Shown here one piece after another: positions 1 through 8,317 of a stretch of DNA of 28,402 bases. The stretch's first letter is position 1. Every line of letters starts with the position of its first letter. The DNA comes from Bacteroidota bacterium. GTDB lineage: Bacteria > Bacteroidota > Ignavibacteria > Kapaibacteriales > UBA2268. The notes under the pieces were generated by a model. That model saw only the letters and a program-made list of their open reading frames with translations. It was not told the DNA's origin and did no database searches. The translations under genes were made by a program, and so were the position numbers. The stretch covers positions 1 to 28,402 of the forward strand of contig JAJRPT010000189.1 of the NCBI GenBank assembly GCA_024280675.1, in the 5' to 3' direction.

Positions 1-237
1 GTCACGGGTGTCTTGTCTTATGGGGTTTTTGTGATGGTTGATGATTTCTGGGCAGAAGGTCTTGTGCGGATAAAAGATGTGAAAGGAGATTATTATAATT
101 TTGAAGAAAAGAAATATAGATTTGTTGGGCAGCACTCAAAAAAAATAATCAGAATAGGCACAAGGCTAAAAGTTAGATTAATAAGAGTAAATATTGAAAA
201 GCGTATGATAGATTTTGATTATATTGCCACTCTCTGA
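1..237 (+). CDS. rnr: Ribonuclease R, C-terminal S1 domain (5' truncated)
   Basis: This is the last 78 codons of a gene that begins before the window; the frame is open from base 1 to the TGA. The residues form an S1/OB-fold RNA-binding domain of the kind that ends RNase R (VacB), the processive 3'-to-5' exoribonuclease that degrades structured RNA. Visible hallmarks are the GVLSYGVFV strand, the 'EGLVRIKDV' segment, the 'DYYNFEEKKYRFVG' block typical of RNase R, and the closing 'IDFDY'. The catalytic RNB domain is outside the window. The TTG at base 13 is an internal codon, not a start. The protein lacks the long basic tail after S1 that many proteobacterial RNase R proteins carry. Confidence in the family is high; the rest of the gene is unseen. 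Confidence 0.9.
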   Translation, partial: VTGVLSYGVFVMVDDFWAEGLVRIKDVKGDYYNFEEKKYRFVGQHSKKIIRIGTRLKVRLIRVNIEKRMIDFDYIATL

Positions 238-252
238 GTTCGCAACCAGACA

Positions 253-266
253 TTCCCCCGAGGGAA
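253..266. other. Small hairpin downstream of rnr
   Basis: TTCCC-CCGA-GGGAA forms a perfect 5-bp stem with a 4-base loop 15 bases after the rnr stop. No T-run follows directly, so it is not a classical Rho-independent terminator. It may protect the 3' end of the rnr transcript or be chance. The rest of the 188-base spacer before ribE shows no FMN-riboswitch (RFN) motifs. Confidence 0.25.
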
Positions 267-425
267 GACCTGAGAAGTTAAACGCTAGGTACACATACAC
301 AACATACCTTTGTTTTATAAAGTCATACTTGGCGTGAATTTAATTGGGGTTAAAATAAACTCCCTCTATTTTTTTGTAATTTGGATTATCAATTTATTTT
401 ATATAGAAAAATATTAACAAGAAAT

Positions 426-1016
426 ATGTTCACAGGATTAATTGAAGAGATTGGTGAGATAATAAAAATCAGCAACGAAAAAACTGCTAGAAGAATTACC
501 GTGAGTGCGAGTGATGTTATGGGTGATTTGAAGGTTGATGATTCCGTTTCGCTCAATGGATGTTGCCAGACTGTGGTGAAATTTGGGGACGGCTACTTTG
601 AGGTAGTCGCCATTGAGGAAACTCTTAGAAAAACCACTTTGTCTAATTTTAAAGTGGGAAAGAAAATTAATCTTGAGAGGGCTGTTCTTCCGAGTACTCG
701 TTTGGGCGGTCACATGGTTCAAGGTCATGTTGATTGCCTTGGCAAGGTCACCAAAATCAAAAAAGATGGTTCTAGTATACTTATGTCAATTTCTTTTCCG
801 AGCAAATATTCAAAATATATAGTTGAGCATGGCTCGATTTGTATTGACGGCATCTCGCTCACGGTTGCGCGACTGAAAGACAAAGAGATGACTGTGGCGC
901 TCATTCCTCACACATCGGAGGTGACAAGCATTGCTAAATCAAGAGTTGGAACTGAGGTAAATCTTGAGTTTGATATTATTGCCAAATACGTAGAAAGTAT
1001 TGCTAAGTGGCAATAA
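426..1016 (+). CDS. ribE: Riboflavin synthase, alpha chain
   Basis: Encodes 196 residues, the usual length. Riboflavin synthase is cytoplasmic and dismutates two 6,7-dimethyl-8-ribityllumazine molecules into riboflavin and a pyrimidinedione, the last step of riboflavin synthesis. The protein is a tandem repeat of two lumazine-binding domains. The first opens with MFTGLIEEIGEI (residues 1-12), the diagnostic N-terminus. The second opens near residue 95 with 'GGHMVQGHVD', and 'GISLTVA' lies in its core. The ATG at 426 was chosen because MFTGLIE is the conserved start; the frame stays open 15 codons upstream to a TTG, which would add an unconserved extension. No strong Shine-Dalgarno site precedes it, and no other riboflavin gene is in the window, so it appears to stand alone. 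Confidence 0.95.
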   Translation: MFTGLIEEIGEIIKISNEKTARRITVSASDVMGDLKVDDSVSLNGCCQTVVKFGDGYFEVVAIEETLRKTTLSNFKVGKKINLERAVLPSTRLGGHMVQGHVDCLGKVTKIKKDGSSILMSISFPSKYSKYIVEHGSICIDGISLTVARLKDKEMTVALIPHTSEVTSIAKSRVGTEVNLEFDIIAKYVESIAKWQ

Positions 1017-1017
1017 A

Positions 1018-1054
1018 AAAAAGCCTCATACATCAATAATATACAAGGCTTTTT
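1018..1054. terminator. Bidirectional terminator between ribE and the tricorn-like protease
   Basis: AAAAAGCCT (1018-1026) pairs with AGGCTTTTT (1046-1054) across a 19-base loop. The A-run on one side and T-run on the other make it usable from both strands. It lies between two convergent genes whose stops are 71 bases apart, which fits a shared terminator. The loop is long, so efficiency is uncertain. Confidence 0.65.
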
Positions 1055-1087
1055 CAAGCAAGTAGGAGTTGCTCATAATTTCAAAAC

Positions 1088-4000
1088 TTATTTACTTGGC
1101 TTCGACCTATCATCCCATTTTGGCAATTTAGTTGGAATTTGTCTTTTCTTGTTTGTCTTAATGTCTTTTAGTATTTCCTCGATTGCACGCTTGAGTTGGT
1201 CGTCGATTCCTTTTGCCATTCTGGCTGGGTGATTATCTACTTCGATATCAGGAGCTTGCCCAGTTCCTTCAAGCACCCAAGTGCCGTCTAGTCCAAAATT
1301 TGCAAACTCAGGCCGGGTCATGTATCCACCATCGAGGAAAGGCAAAGATCCACGAATACCAATTACACCACCCCAAGAACGCTTGCCAATCAGTTTACCC
1401 AGATTGTTAATTTTAAATTGATAAGGGAATAAATCCCCATCCGATGCCGAAAGCTCGTTTATCAGACACACAACAGGACCGGGCATTGTACCAACTGGCT
1501 TTCCGCCAATAACTTCGGTATTGCGAGCCATTGTAGCTATTGCCAAATCACGCTTTAGTCTTTCGATAATCATTGGCGAAACATTGCCCCCGCCATTATA
1601 TCTGTCATCGATAATCAATGCCTCTTTGCGAGTCTGTGGGAAGAAATATTTCGAGAACTCATTGAGCCCATTGCCCAATCCCATATCGGGGATGTGAATG
1701 TATCCAACCCGGCCATTAGTTGCCTTGTCTACCTTCATCCTATTTTCTTCAACCCAGTTGAAGTAACGCAGAAATGATTCCTTGGCAATCGTTTTCACCA
1801 TATATTTCTTAGTATTTTTATTACTTGCATTGCTACTCACTTCAATTTCAACATACTCGTTAGCCTTGCCAACAAGTGCTGAATAAGGAGTGTAGCTTTC
1901 GCTTAACTCTTTGCCATTAATGGAAATAAGATATTGACCTTCGCTCACATCAACCCCTGGTTCTGTAAGTGGAGAGCGTGTCTTCTCTTCCCAATTCCTA
2001 CCTTGGAATATTTTGTTAATCCTGTAATATCCTGAGCCGTCTGCTGTATATTCGGCACCCAAATGTCCAATTCCTACCTTAGCAATCTCAGGTGCATCCC
2101 CGCCACCGGCGTAAGCGTGACCAACATTAAGCTCGGCAATCATCTCTCCAATAATATATGTGAGGTCTGTACGATGATGAATGTGTGGCAGAAATTGTGA
2201 ATATCTTTTTTTCATGGCATCCCAATCCACGCCGTGCATGTTTGGGTCGTAGAAGAAATGCTTCATCTGGCGATGAGCCTCTGCAAAAACTTGACCCCAC
2301 TCGGCCGTGCGGTCAAGGGTTTGTTTCATTTCAGACGTTTTTAATTTATTAGTTAATTTCACACTTCCTTTTAAATCTTCGGTAAACAACTCACCTTTTT
2401 TCAGAACGAGTATTTTCTTTTCGTCTTGTGAGATGTCCCAAGCTGTGAAATCACCCAGCTCATTTTCTTTTTTTGCTTTGAAATCATAGTAGAATGTTTT
2501 CATTGCCTTGCCACTCGATCCTTTAATGTAGTAGAGCTTATTGTCTTTTGTTGGGTAAAGATTGCCGTAGCGTCCAGCACCAAGTGGCAATTCAAATATC
2601 CTCTGGGAAATCCCATCCAAATCAATCTCTACTTTTATCTCTTCATCCTTGCCCTTTTTATCTTTGTCTTCTTGGAATTTGTCTTCGTCCTCTTTTTCAG
2701 AGTAATCATATTCATCCGACTCATAATTAAATGGGGACTCTAGTCCTTTTTTGAGTGTTAAGCCATAAATCTTGCTCATGTCTTGATATTGGAAATTCCA
2801 TTCAAAAGCTCCAACCCTTGCCCGAAAAGTCCTGTCTGAGACAAAGAACAAGTAATCACCGCTTGGAGCAAAAACTGGATAGTAAGAGTTGTAGAACTCA
2901 TCACTCACTTGTGTAATTTTCTTTGACTTAATACTATAAATATTGCAAATAGAGAATCCTTCATTGACTTGATCCGAAAATGCAATCCAACGTGAGTCTG
3001 GAGACCAAGAAAAATCACGAATTTCCCACTGCTTTGATTTTGCAACAACTGTAACTTTCTTTGATTTGACATTTACATAGCTGAGTTTCAAAGATTTATC
3101 GGTGAACAAGATTTTTTTGGAATCGGGCGACCAAAGAACACTAAATTTATATGATTCTGCATTTTTTGTAAGTTTAGTTTTTTCTGTTCCATCTGACCGC
3201 ATGATAAATATTTCATCTTCACCTGTTTCATCAGAAATGAAAGCAATCCATTTCCCGTCTGGAGACCAAGAAGCACCACGCTCATGCACGCCAGAAGTTT
3301 CTGTTAGAATATGTACATTTCCTTTTTTCTCTGGTACAGAGTAAATGTTCCCACGTGCTGTTACCACCGCAGTCTTGCCATCGGGCGAAAGTGAAGCACT
3401 TGATATTCGCTTTTCTGCAGAAACAATTTCAGGTCTAGCGTCTGGGAAATCCTCATGAATTTCAACAGAAACTTTGTTCATTTTATCAGTTGCAAGGTCA
3501 ATCAAATAAATATATCCAGCATTTTCTAGTGCAATATGCTTTGCTCCAAGAGAGGCAAACTTAACATCAAACTCAGTGAAATTAGTAACTGTCTTAGTTT
3601 GTTTTGTGCCTAGGTCATAAACATAAATATTCATAACTCCAGTCCTGTCCGAATGGAAATAAATTTTATTTCCGCTCCACATTGGCATCACATCTTGGGC
3701 TGAGCTATTTGTAATATTATCTAACTCACCCGATGCCCAATCATAAATCCAAATGTCATCGGTTTGACCGCCACGATAACGTTTCCAAGTTCTGTATTCA
3801 CGAAAGACTCTGTTGTATGCAATTTTCTTTCCGTCTGGAGACATATAGCCGTAACCCGCTTGGTCTAGTGCTAATTTATTTGGCAAGCCACCGTTAATGT
3901 TTGAAGTGAACATGAGTCCACTCCAAGCGTGCCAAGATTGCCCTCTTCCACGATACATTATATTCTCAGAATCGGTCCACTGCATTATTATTTTGTCGGG

Positions 4001-4339
4001 GCCCATACGCTCCGGCATCTCACCCACATCGACCGAGTAGGTGATGCGTTTTGGCTCACCACCTTTTGAGTTGATAGTATAAATTTCATTATTTCCATCA
4101 TATTGAGCAGTAAAGGCAATAGTTTTCCCATCTGGAGAGAATCTTGGGTAAAGCTCAATTCCTTTGTCAGTGCTTATTCGGCGTGCCACTCCACCAGAAA
4201 TTGGGACTGTGAACACATCACCTGCGTGAACAAAAGCTATCTCAGTTTGAGAAGAATTGGGAAATCGGAGGATGCGTGATTCTTCCGAGAGTAAAAAGAC
4301 TGGTGAGAAAAGCACCAAGAGGACTAATAAGTTTCGCAC
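1088..4339 (-). CDS. Tricorn-like S41 family protease, exported
   Basis: Encodes 1083 residues, close to archaeal tricorn protease. A signal peptide (residues 1-18, MRNLLVLLVLFSPVFLLS) suggests export to the periplasm, unlike archaeal tricorn. Residues from about 25 to 680 carry TolB/WD40-like propeller repeats of the type 'SPDGKTIAF' (for example near 65, 320 and 360). A highly acidic and lysine-rich linker occupies about 540-575. A PDZ domain (about 770-855) and an S41 peptidase core (about 890-1050) follow. The catalytic set lines up with tricorn: His741 in 'GHAYAGG', Ser966 in 'ELSASDGD' and Glu1024 in 'WVLEGTG', with 'DDRYNGGGN' before the nucleophile. These numbers are within five of those I recall for Thermoplasma tricorn (H746, S965, E1023). 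The likely role is degradation of peptides released by other proteases. It is transcribed alone, divergent from the recombinase gene. Confidence 0.92.
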   Translation of the reverse strand: MRNLLVLLVLFSPVFLLSEESRILRFPNSSQTEIAFVHAGDVFTVPISGGVARRISTDKGIELYPRFSPDGKTIAFTAQYDGNNEIYTINSKGGEPKRITYSVDVGEMPERMGPDKIIMQWTDSENIMYRGRGQSWHAWSGLMFTSNINGGLPNKLALDQAGYGYMSPDGKKIAYNRVFREYRTWKRYRGGQTDDIWIYDWASGELDNITNSSAQDVMPMWSGNKIYFHSDRTGVMNIYVYDLGTKQTKTVTNFTEFDVKFASLGAKHIALENAGYIYLIDLATDKMNKVSVEIHEDFPDARPEIVSAEKRISSASLSPDGKTAVVTARGNIYSVPEKKGNVHILTETSGVHERGASWSPDGKWIAFISDETGEDEIFIMRSDGTEKTKLTKNAESYKFSVLWSPDSKKILFTDKSLKLSYVNVKSKKVTVVAKSKQWEIRDFSWSPDSRWIAFSDQVNEGFSICNIYSIKSKKITQVSDEFYNSYYPVFAPSGDYLFFVSDRTFRARVGAFEWNFQYQDMSKIYGLTLKKGLESPFNYESDEYDYSEKEDEDKFQEDKDKKGKDEEIKVEIDLDGISQRIFELPLGAGRYGNLYPTKDNKLYYIKGSSGKAMKTFYYDFKAKKENELGDFTAWDISQDEKKILVLKKGELFTEDLKGSVKLTNKLKTSEMKQTLDRTAEWGQVFAEAHRQMKHFFYDPNMHGVDWDAMKKRYSQFLPHIHHRTDLTYIIGEMIAELNVGHAYAGGGDAPEIAKVGIGHLGAEYTADGSGYYRINKIFQGRNWEEKTRSPLTEPGVDVSEGQYLISINGKELSESYTPYSALVGKANEYVEIEVSSNASNKNTKKYMVKTIAKESFLRYFNWVEENRMKVDKATNGRVGYIHIPDMGLGNGLNEFSKYFFPQTRKEALIIDDRYNGGGNVSPMIIERLKRDLAIATMARNTEVIGGKPVGTMPGPVVCLINELSASDGDLFPYQFKINNLGKLIGKRSWGGVIGIRGSLPFLDGGYMTRPEFANFGLDGTWVLEGTGQAPDIEVDNHPARMAKGIDDQLKRAIEEILKDIKTNKKRQIPTKLPKWDDRSKPSK

Positions 4340-4501
4340 TATAACACCTTAGTTTATATTTGAAGTATTCATTTTATTTAATTCCAAATATACGATTAAT
4401 TTAACTAAAATTTTATAGATTCTTTTTCGGGAATGCCGTCAATATTTTTTCTTAGAAAGTAGCTAATAAAGGTGGCAATATTATTGCATATCAGTCATCT
4501 T

Positions 4502-5392
4502 ATGAAACTATCGCTTTCAATAGAAAAATTTATATTGCACACCCAGACTCAGAATTATTCTAAACATTCTCAGACTGCCTATCTTATTGCCCTTTGTCAG
4601 TTCCGTGATTATTTCGCACTGGATTTCGACACAGACCCAGATATTAAAATGATTGAAGCAGATGACATTCGTCCGTTTTTGGGATACTTGCACGATAATG
4701 GAATTTCAAAGAGTTCCATAAGAATGAAAATGAGTGCTGTGAAATCATTCTTTAAATTTTGTGTTACTCAGGATTTGATTAGCGATAACCCAAGCTCTTC
4801 AATTAATATTCCAAAGGGCGAGAAGCGACTTCCGAGCTTTATCCAACAGAATGAGCTTTCGGATATAATCAGGCAATTCGATAACACAACTCCACTTGGA
4901 GCTAGGAATGAAGCACTCTTTGAGCTGATTTATGGTTCTGGCTTGAGGATTTCTGAGGCATTGAATTTAGTTCCAAGTGATTTGGATTTTCCTCAGAAAT
5001 TAGTGAAAGTGAGGGGCAAAGGAAATAAAGAGAGGATTATTCCTCTTGGTGAAATGTCTATTTTGTCTGTCCAGAAATATATGCACTTGAGACACAGTTT
5101 AAATAAAGGGAAAATCAATCATTTGTTTCTCAGTAAATCAGGTGGCAAGTTGGCTAGTGTGTGTGCTTGGAGGATGGTAAACAAGGCAATGCAAGGTTTT
5201 TGTAGCTCCCCCCAAAAAAGTCCCCATGTTCTGCGTCATAGCTTTGCGACTCATCTGATGGACGAGGGGGCCGATATTAATTCTGTGTCTGAGATGCTGG
5301 GTCATGCTTCTCTTTCCACCACTCAAATCTATACTCATACCTCCACCGACCGAATAAGAAAACAGTACAAGAATGCCCACCCACGGGCGTAA
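4502..5392 (+). CDS. xerC: Tyrosine recombinase XerC/XerD
   Basis: Encodes 296 residues, the normal size for Xer recombinases, which resolve chromosome dimers at the dif site. The N-terminal SAM-like core-binding domain (residues 1-90) precedes a complete catalytic domain: Arg149 in 'GSGLRISEAL', Lys173 in 'GKGNKER', His242 and Arg245 in 'PHVLRHSFATH', His268 in 'LGHASLST' and nucleophile Tyr277 in 'TQIYTH'. The C-terminal 'YKNAHPRA' resembles XerC more than XerD, but the two cannot be separated safely by eye. The ATG at 4502 gives the standard N-terminus; a GTG ten codons upstream (4472) is also open. No repeats, integron cassettes or phage genes flank it, so a housekeeping role is favoured over a mobile-element integrase. 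Confidence 0.88.
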   Translation: MKLSLSIEKFILHTQTQNYSKHSQTAYLIALCQFRDYFALDFDTDPDIKMIEADDIRPFLGYLHDNGISKSSIRMKMSAVKSFFKFCVTQDLISDNPSSSINIPKGEKRLPSFIQQNELSDIIRQFDNTTPLGARNEALFELIYGSGLRISEALNLVPSDLDFPQKLVKVRGKGNKERIIPLGEMSILSVQKYMHLRHSLNKGKINHLFLSKSGGKLASVCAWRMVNKAMQGFCSSPQKSPHVLRHSFATHLMDEGADINSVSEMLGHASLSTTQIYTHTSTDRIRKQYKNAHPRA

Positions 5393-5475
5393 AACAAAAT
5401 GTGCAAAAATAGAGATGGAATTAAAGTAATCAATTTTGTAATTTATGATTTCTGAAATTGCATAACATCACTCTA

Positions 5476-7611
5476 ATGTCAAAGAACAAGAACCTACTCA
5501 AGTTATTATCCCCAGGTGATATACTCACAGTTGCTCTAATACTGATTGGGATATTTGTTGCTATTTTCATGGATGTCACTGCTCTTCGCCTAATTGGTGC
5601 AGGAATCGGTATTATTGGAATAATTTCCTTTGTGATGGTAATTTCCAAACGCATGGGTGATTTTGTAGACTCCAGGTTCAAATCTAACACTCCCGCTCCT
5701 AATTTTAAGGTAACGACGAAGACAGACTCCACTGCAACCAGAAAAACAATAGAGGGGTTCAAAGAAGAAATTGAGAAAGACTCCACAAATCAAGGTGTTC
5801 TTATTCAAGAAATCAAATCACCTCCCACCAATACTCCTCAAAGTTTCGATGATGGATTTAGAATTGTTGGGAAGGTGAAATCAGAATCAAAGAGTGAGGG
5901 CAAAACAATTGCCAATGAGACCCGTTCGGAGAATTTAGCAAAATCTATTAAGTCCGAGCGAGAAGCTAATCTTCAAAAGAATAAACCTAGCAATGACACT
6001 AAAGAAGATTCTATTGCTGAATCTGAATCATTATCAAAAACTATAGAAATTCCAGAAGAGATAAATGAAAATACGGCTCAATACATTAATAAAAAAATAG
6101 ACCTAACGCTTAATCATCTGATGGAAGAAGCACCACCCCATGGAGATGAACCACGAAAAGAATTTGAGTATTGCCTCTATCGTATTTTATTAGCCGTGCG
6201 TTCTGTGAGCAATACCAAAACTGTTTCATTTCTGCTGTACAACCATCGCACGGGCGAAATAAAGTTAGATGCTCACCTCACAGATACACCAGAGCTTATC
6301 AACACCAATATGAAGTTTAAATCCTCAACAGACATTATCAGCCAAATTCTTTCCAAGGCAAAGCCTGAGATTCTTGCTGAAATAAATCCAAATGCTGTAG
6401 AAGATCTTATTCCATATTACAACTGCCCTGTTGAGATAGGCTCATTTATAGGTGTTCCTGTTTTTTATCGTGGCGACACAATAGGCATTATTTGTGCTGA
6501 TTCATCTGAGGGGGACGCATTCGACAGAATAATAGTAAATTTCTTAGGGCATTTTACCCAACTCATTGCAACACTCATCGGTTCCTATATAGAAAAATAT
6601 GATTTAATACAATCGGCACAAATACTTGAAACAATTTCAAACTTCAACAATTTGGCTTCAAGCAATGAAGCAAACCCTAGTTTAATCCTAAAAGAACTAA
6701 GGGAATCCTCGCACAATATTTTAGAACCTGTGGTATCTGGGACAATATCTTGGGATTACGAAAAAGCTGGTTGGAATGTTTGCGGGATTACTTCCGAAGG
6801 TATTTTATTGGACAAGTTAATTGGCAGTCACATCGACGAATCCTCACTCATTGCCCATTCAATTAACAGGCGTGCGACTCTTTTGGTTGAAAGCATAGGA
6901 GATTTTGATTGTCTTGCAAATACTGGCGAAGTTCTTCCTGCATTTTCTCATTGTCTGGCAATTCCTATTATTTGCTCTGACACAAATTTCGGTGCATTGT
7001 TTATTCTCAGCCGTGGAGTCCATGATATTACACCAGATGATACCAGTCTTCTGACTCGGCTTTGTGTATCTTCGGCCCAATCGCTCCAAAGACTCAATAT
7101 GCTCCAAACATTCCAGACAGGGTCAGTTTACCAAAGGGGGGGTGCTGCGGTACTCAATTCCTCTGGTTTTACCCTTAGACTAGAGGAAGAAATGGATAAG
7201 GCAAAAGATTTAGCTAATCTATTTTGTTTGGTTTTAATTTCAGTAGACCATTATGACGCTCTTCAATCTGAGATTTATGACGAACGCAAACGCCTAATTA
7301 ATCATAAGGTAGAACAAATTATAATTCGAATGAAAAGATCTTTCGATGTTTTTGCAAGAAGCGAACCAGATATTTATGCCGTAATTCTCAATGGATTTGA
7401 CGAACAAAAAGCAAAGTTTTGGGCCGAGAAGATAAAAAATGAGATAGCACTTGCACAATTAGAATTTTCCCAGAAACAGTTTAATATAACAATATCAGCA
7501 TCAGTGGTTTCGAGCAATTTGGCCAGCTCTAGTGGTGAGCTTTATTCTTATGGCAGAGAAGCATTAGTCAGTGCTATTGCAGAGTCCAACTGTGTGCTAG
7601 TATTTAGCTAA
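5476..7611 (+). CDS. Membrane-anchored GAF-GAF protein with degenerate GGDEF-like domain
   Basis: Encodes 711 residues from the ATG at 5476; a TTG six codons upstream is less likely. Two hydrophobic segments (about 16-33 and 37-56) form a membrane hairpin. A polar, Ser/Lys/Glu-rich linker follows to about residue 200. Two GAF-like sensor regions follow: one at about 220-375, containing 'GSFIGVPVFYRGDTIGIICAD', a typical GAF strand pair, and one at about 385-545, containing 'LAIPIICSDTNFGALFIL'. The last 150 residues have the outline of a GGDEF domain, including 'ARxxxDxYAVIL', but the signature is EPDIY (630-634) instead of GGDEF. Diguanylate cyclase activity is therefore unlikely. A role as a signal-input or c-di-GMP/nucleotide-binding protein is inference. 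It lies 55 bases before plsY and may share its transcript. Confidence 0.7.
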   Translation: MSKNKNLLKLLSPGDILTVALILIGIFVAIFMDVTALRLIGAGIGIIGIISFVMVISKRMGDFVDSRFKSNTPAPNFKVTTKTDSTATRKTIEGFKEEIEKDSTNQGVLIQEIKSPPTNTPQSFDDGFRIVGKVKSESKSEGKTIANETRSENLAKSIKSEREANLQKNKPSNDTKEDSIAESESLSKTIEIPEEINENTAQYINKKIDLTLNHLMEEAPPHGDEPRKEFEYCLYRILLAVRSVSNTKTVSFLLYNHRTGEIKLDAHLTDTPELINTNMKFKSSTDIISQILSKAKPEILAEINPNAVEDLIPYYNCPVEIGSFIGVPVFYRGDTIGIICADSSEGDAFDRIIVNFLGHFTQLIATLIGSYIEKYDLIQSAQILETISNFNNLASSNEANPSLILKELRESSHNILEPVVSGTISWDYEKAGWNVCGITSEGILLDKLIGSHIDESSLIAHSINRRATLLVESIGDFDCLANTGEVLPAFSHCLAIPIICSDTNFGALFILSRGVHDITPDDTSLLTRLCVSSAQSLQRLNMLQTFQTGSVYQRGGAAVLNSSGFTLRLEEEMDKAKDLANLFCLVLISVDHYDALQSEIYDERKRLINHKVEQIIIRMKRSFDVFARSEPDIYAVILNGFDEQKAKFWAEKIKNEIALAQLEFSQKQFNITISASVVSSNLASSSGELYSYGREALVSAIAESNCVLVFS

Positions 7612-7666
7612 AAATATTAAAGTCACAGAGACAAAGAGGTTTATTATCGGTTTAGCACTTTATTTC

Positions 7667-8317
7667 TTGTTTACATACCTCCTGGGATCAATTCCCACAG
7701 GGGTTCTAATCAGTAAGTTATTCTTTGGCTTTGACGTTCGAAGCAAAGGCAGTGGCAACATGGGGTCTACCAATGTCTTCCGAGTCTTAGGTACAAAATG
7801 GGGAATAGCAGTCCAAGCCATTGATATTTTCAAGTCTTGGTTCCCGATTGTCTTTTTCACATATAATTATGATTTGTTCTTGGGCGAAGAGCTTGCCCCA
7901 GACATTCTAGTTCTTTGCCAACTTGCCATTGGGTTTACGGCAATGTTTGGCCACATTTTCTCTATATTTGTAAAGTTCAAAGGTGGCAAGGGTGTGAACA
8001 CTGCCATGGGTTTAATTTTGGCTATTGCTCCTGTCGAGACTGGAGTAGCACTCATAATATTCTTCTTTGCATTATTTACCACTGGCTATATTTCTGTTGC
8101 ATCAATGGCCGGATCTTGCTCAATGTCGCTCATAGTTCTGGCAAGAATGAAATTGTTCGATTATTATATTGCTGGATATGATTATATTTTATATTTCTTT
8201 ATATTGCTGGGTGTTGTTGTGCTAATTACACACAAAGAAAATATTAAAAGATTGATTGCCGGAACCGAAAATAGATTTGAAAAGCTTTGGATTTTAAAAA
8301 TATTTGGTAAGAAATGA
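7667..8317 (+). CDS. plsY: Glycerol-3-phosphate acyltransferase PlsY (start uncertain)
   Basis: PlsY is an inner-membrane enzyme that transfers an acyl group from acyl-phosphate to glycerol-3-phosphate, giving lysophosphatidic acid. All three family motifs are present: 'GSGNMGSTNVFRVLG', 'GHIFSIFVKFKGGKG' with its glycine-rich loop, and 'THKENIKRLIAGTENRF' near the end. Several hydrophobic segments fit the usual multi-pass fold. The start is a problem. The coordinate given is a TTG that leaves three residues before the conserved 'YLLGSIP', whereas the family has about ten or more, forming the first membrane helix. The frame is open upstream to 7613 and encodes a suitable hydrophobic run (FIIGLALYFLF), but contains no ATG, GTG or other TTG; ATT codons occur at 7616 and 7643. 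The stop overlaps the gpsA start by 4 bp (ATGA), which indicates coupled translation. Confidence 0.92.
   Translation: MFTYLLGSIPTGVLISKLFFGFDVRSKGSGNMGSTNVFRVLGTKWGIAVQAIDIFKSWFPIVFFTYNYDLFLGEELAPDILVLCQLAIGFTAMFGHIFSIFVKFKGGKGVNTAMGLILAIAPVETGVALIIFFFALFTTGYISVASMAGSCSMSLIVLARMKLFDYYIAGYDYILYFFILLGVVVLITHKENIKRLIAGTENRFEKLWILKIFGKK

Noticed and set aside
238..425. FMN riboswitch before ribE
   Set aside because: None of the conserved RFN-element segments could be found in this spacer.
4502..5392. Phage or integron integrase
   Set aside because: The protein has Xer-type size and C-terminus, and no attachment repeats, excisionase or cargo genes lie around it.
5430..5786. 118-codon open frame on the minus strand
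   Set aside because: Antisense to the membrane segment of the GAF protein; no supporting signal.
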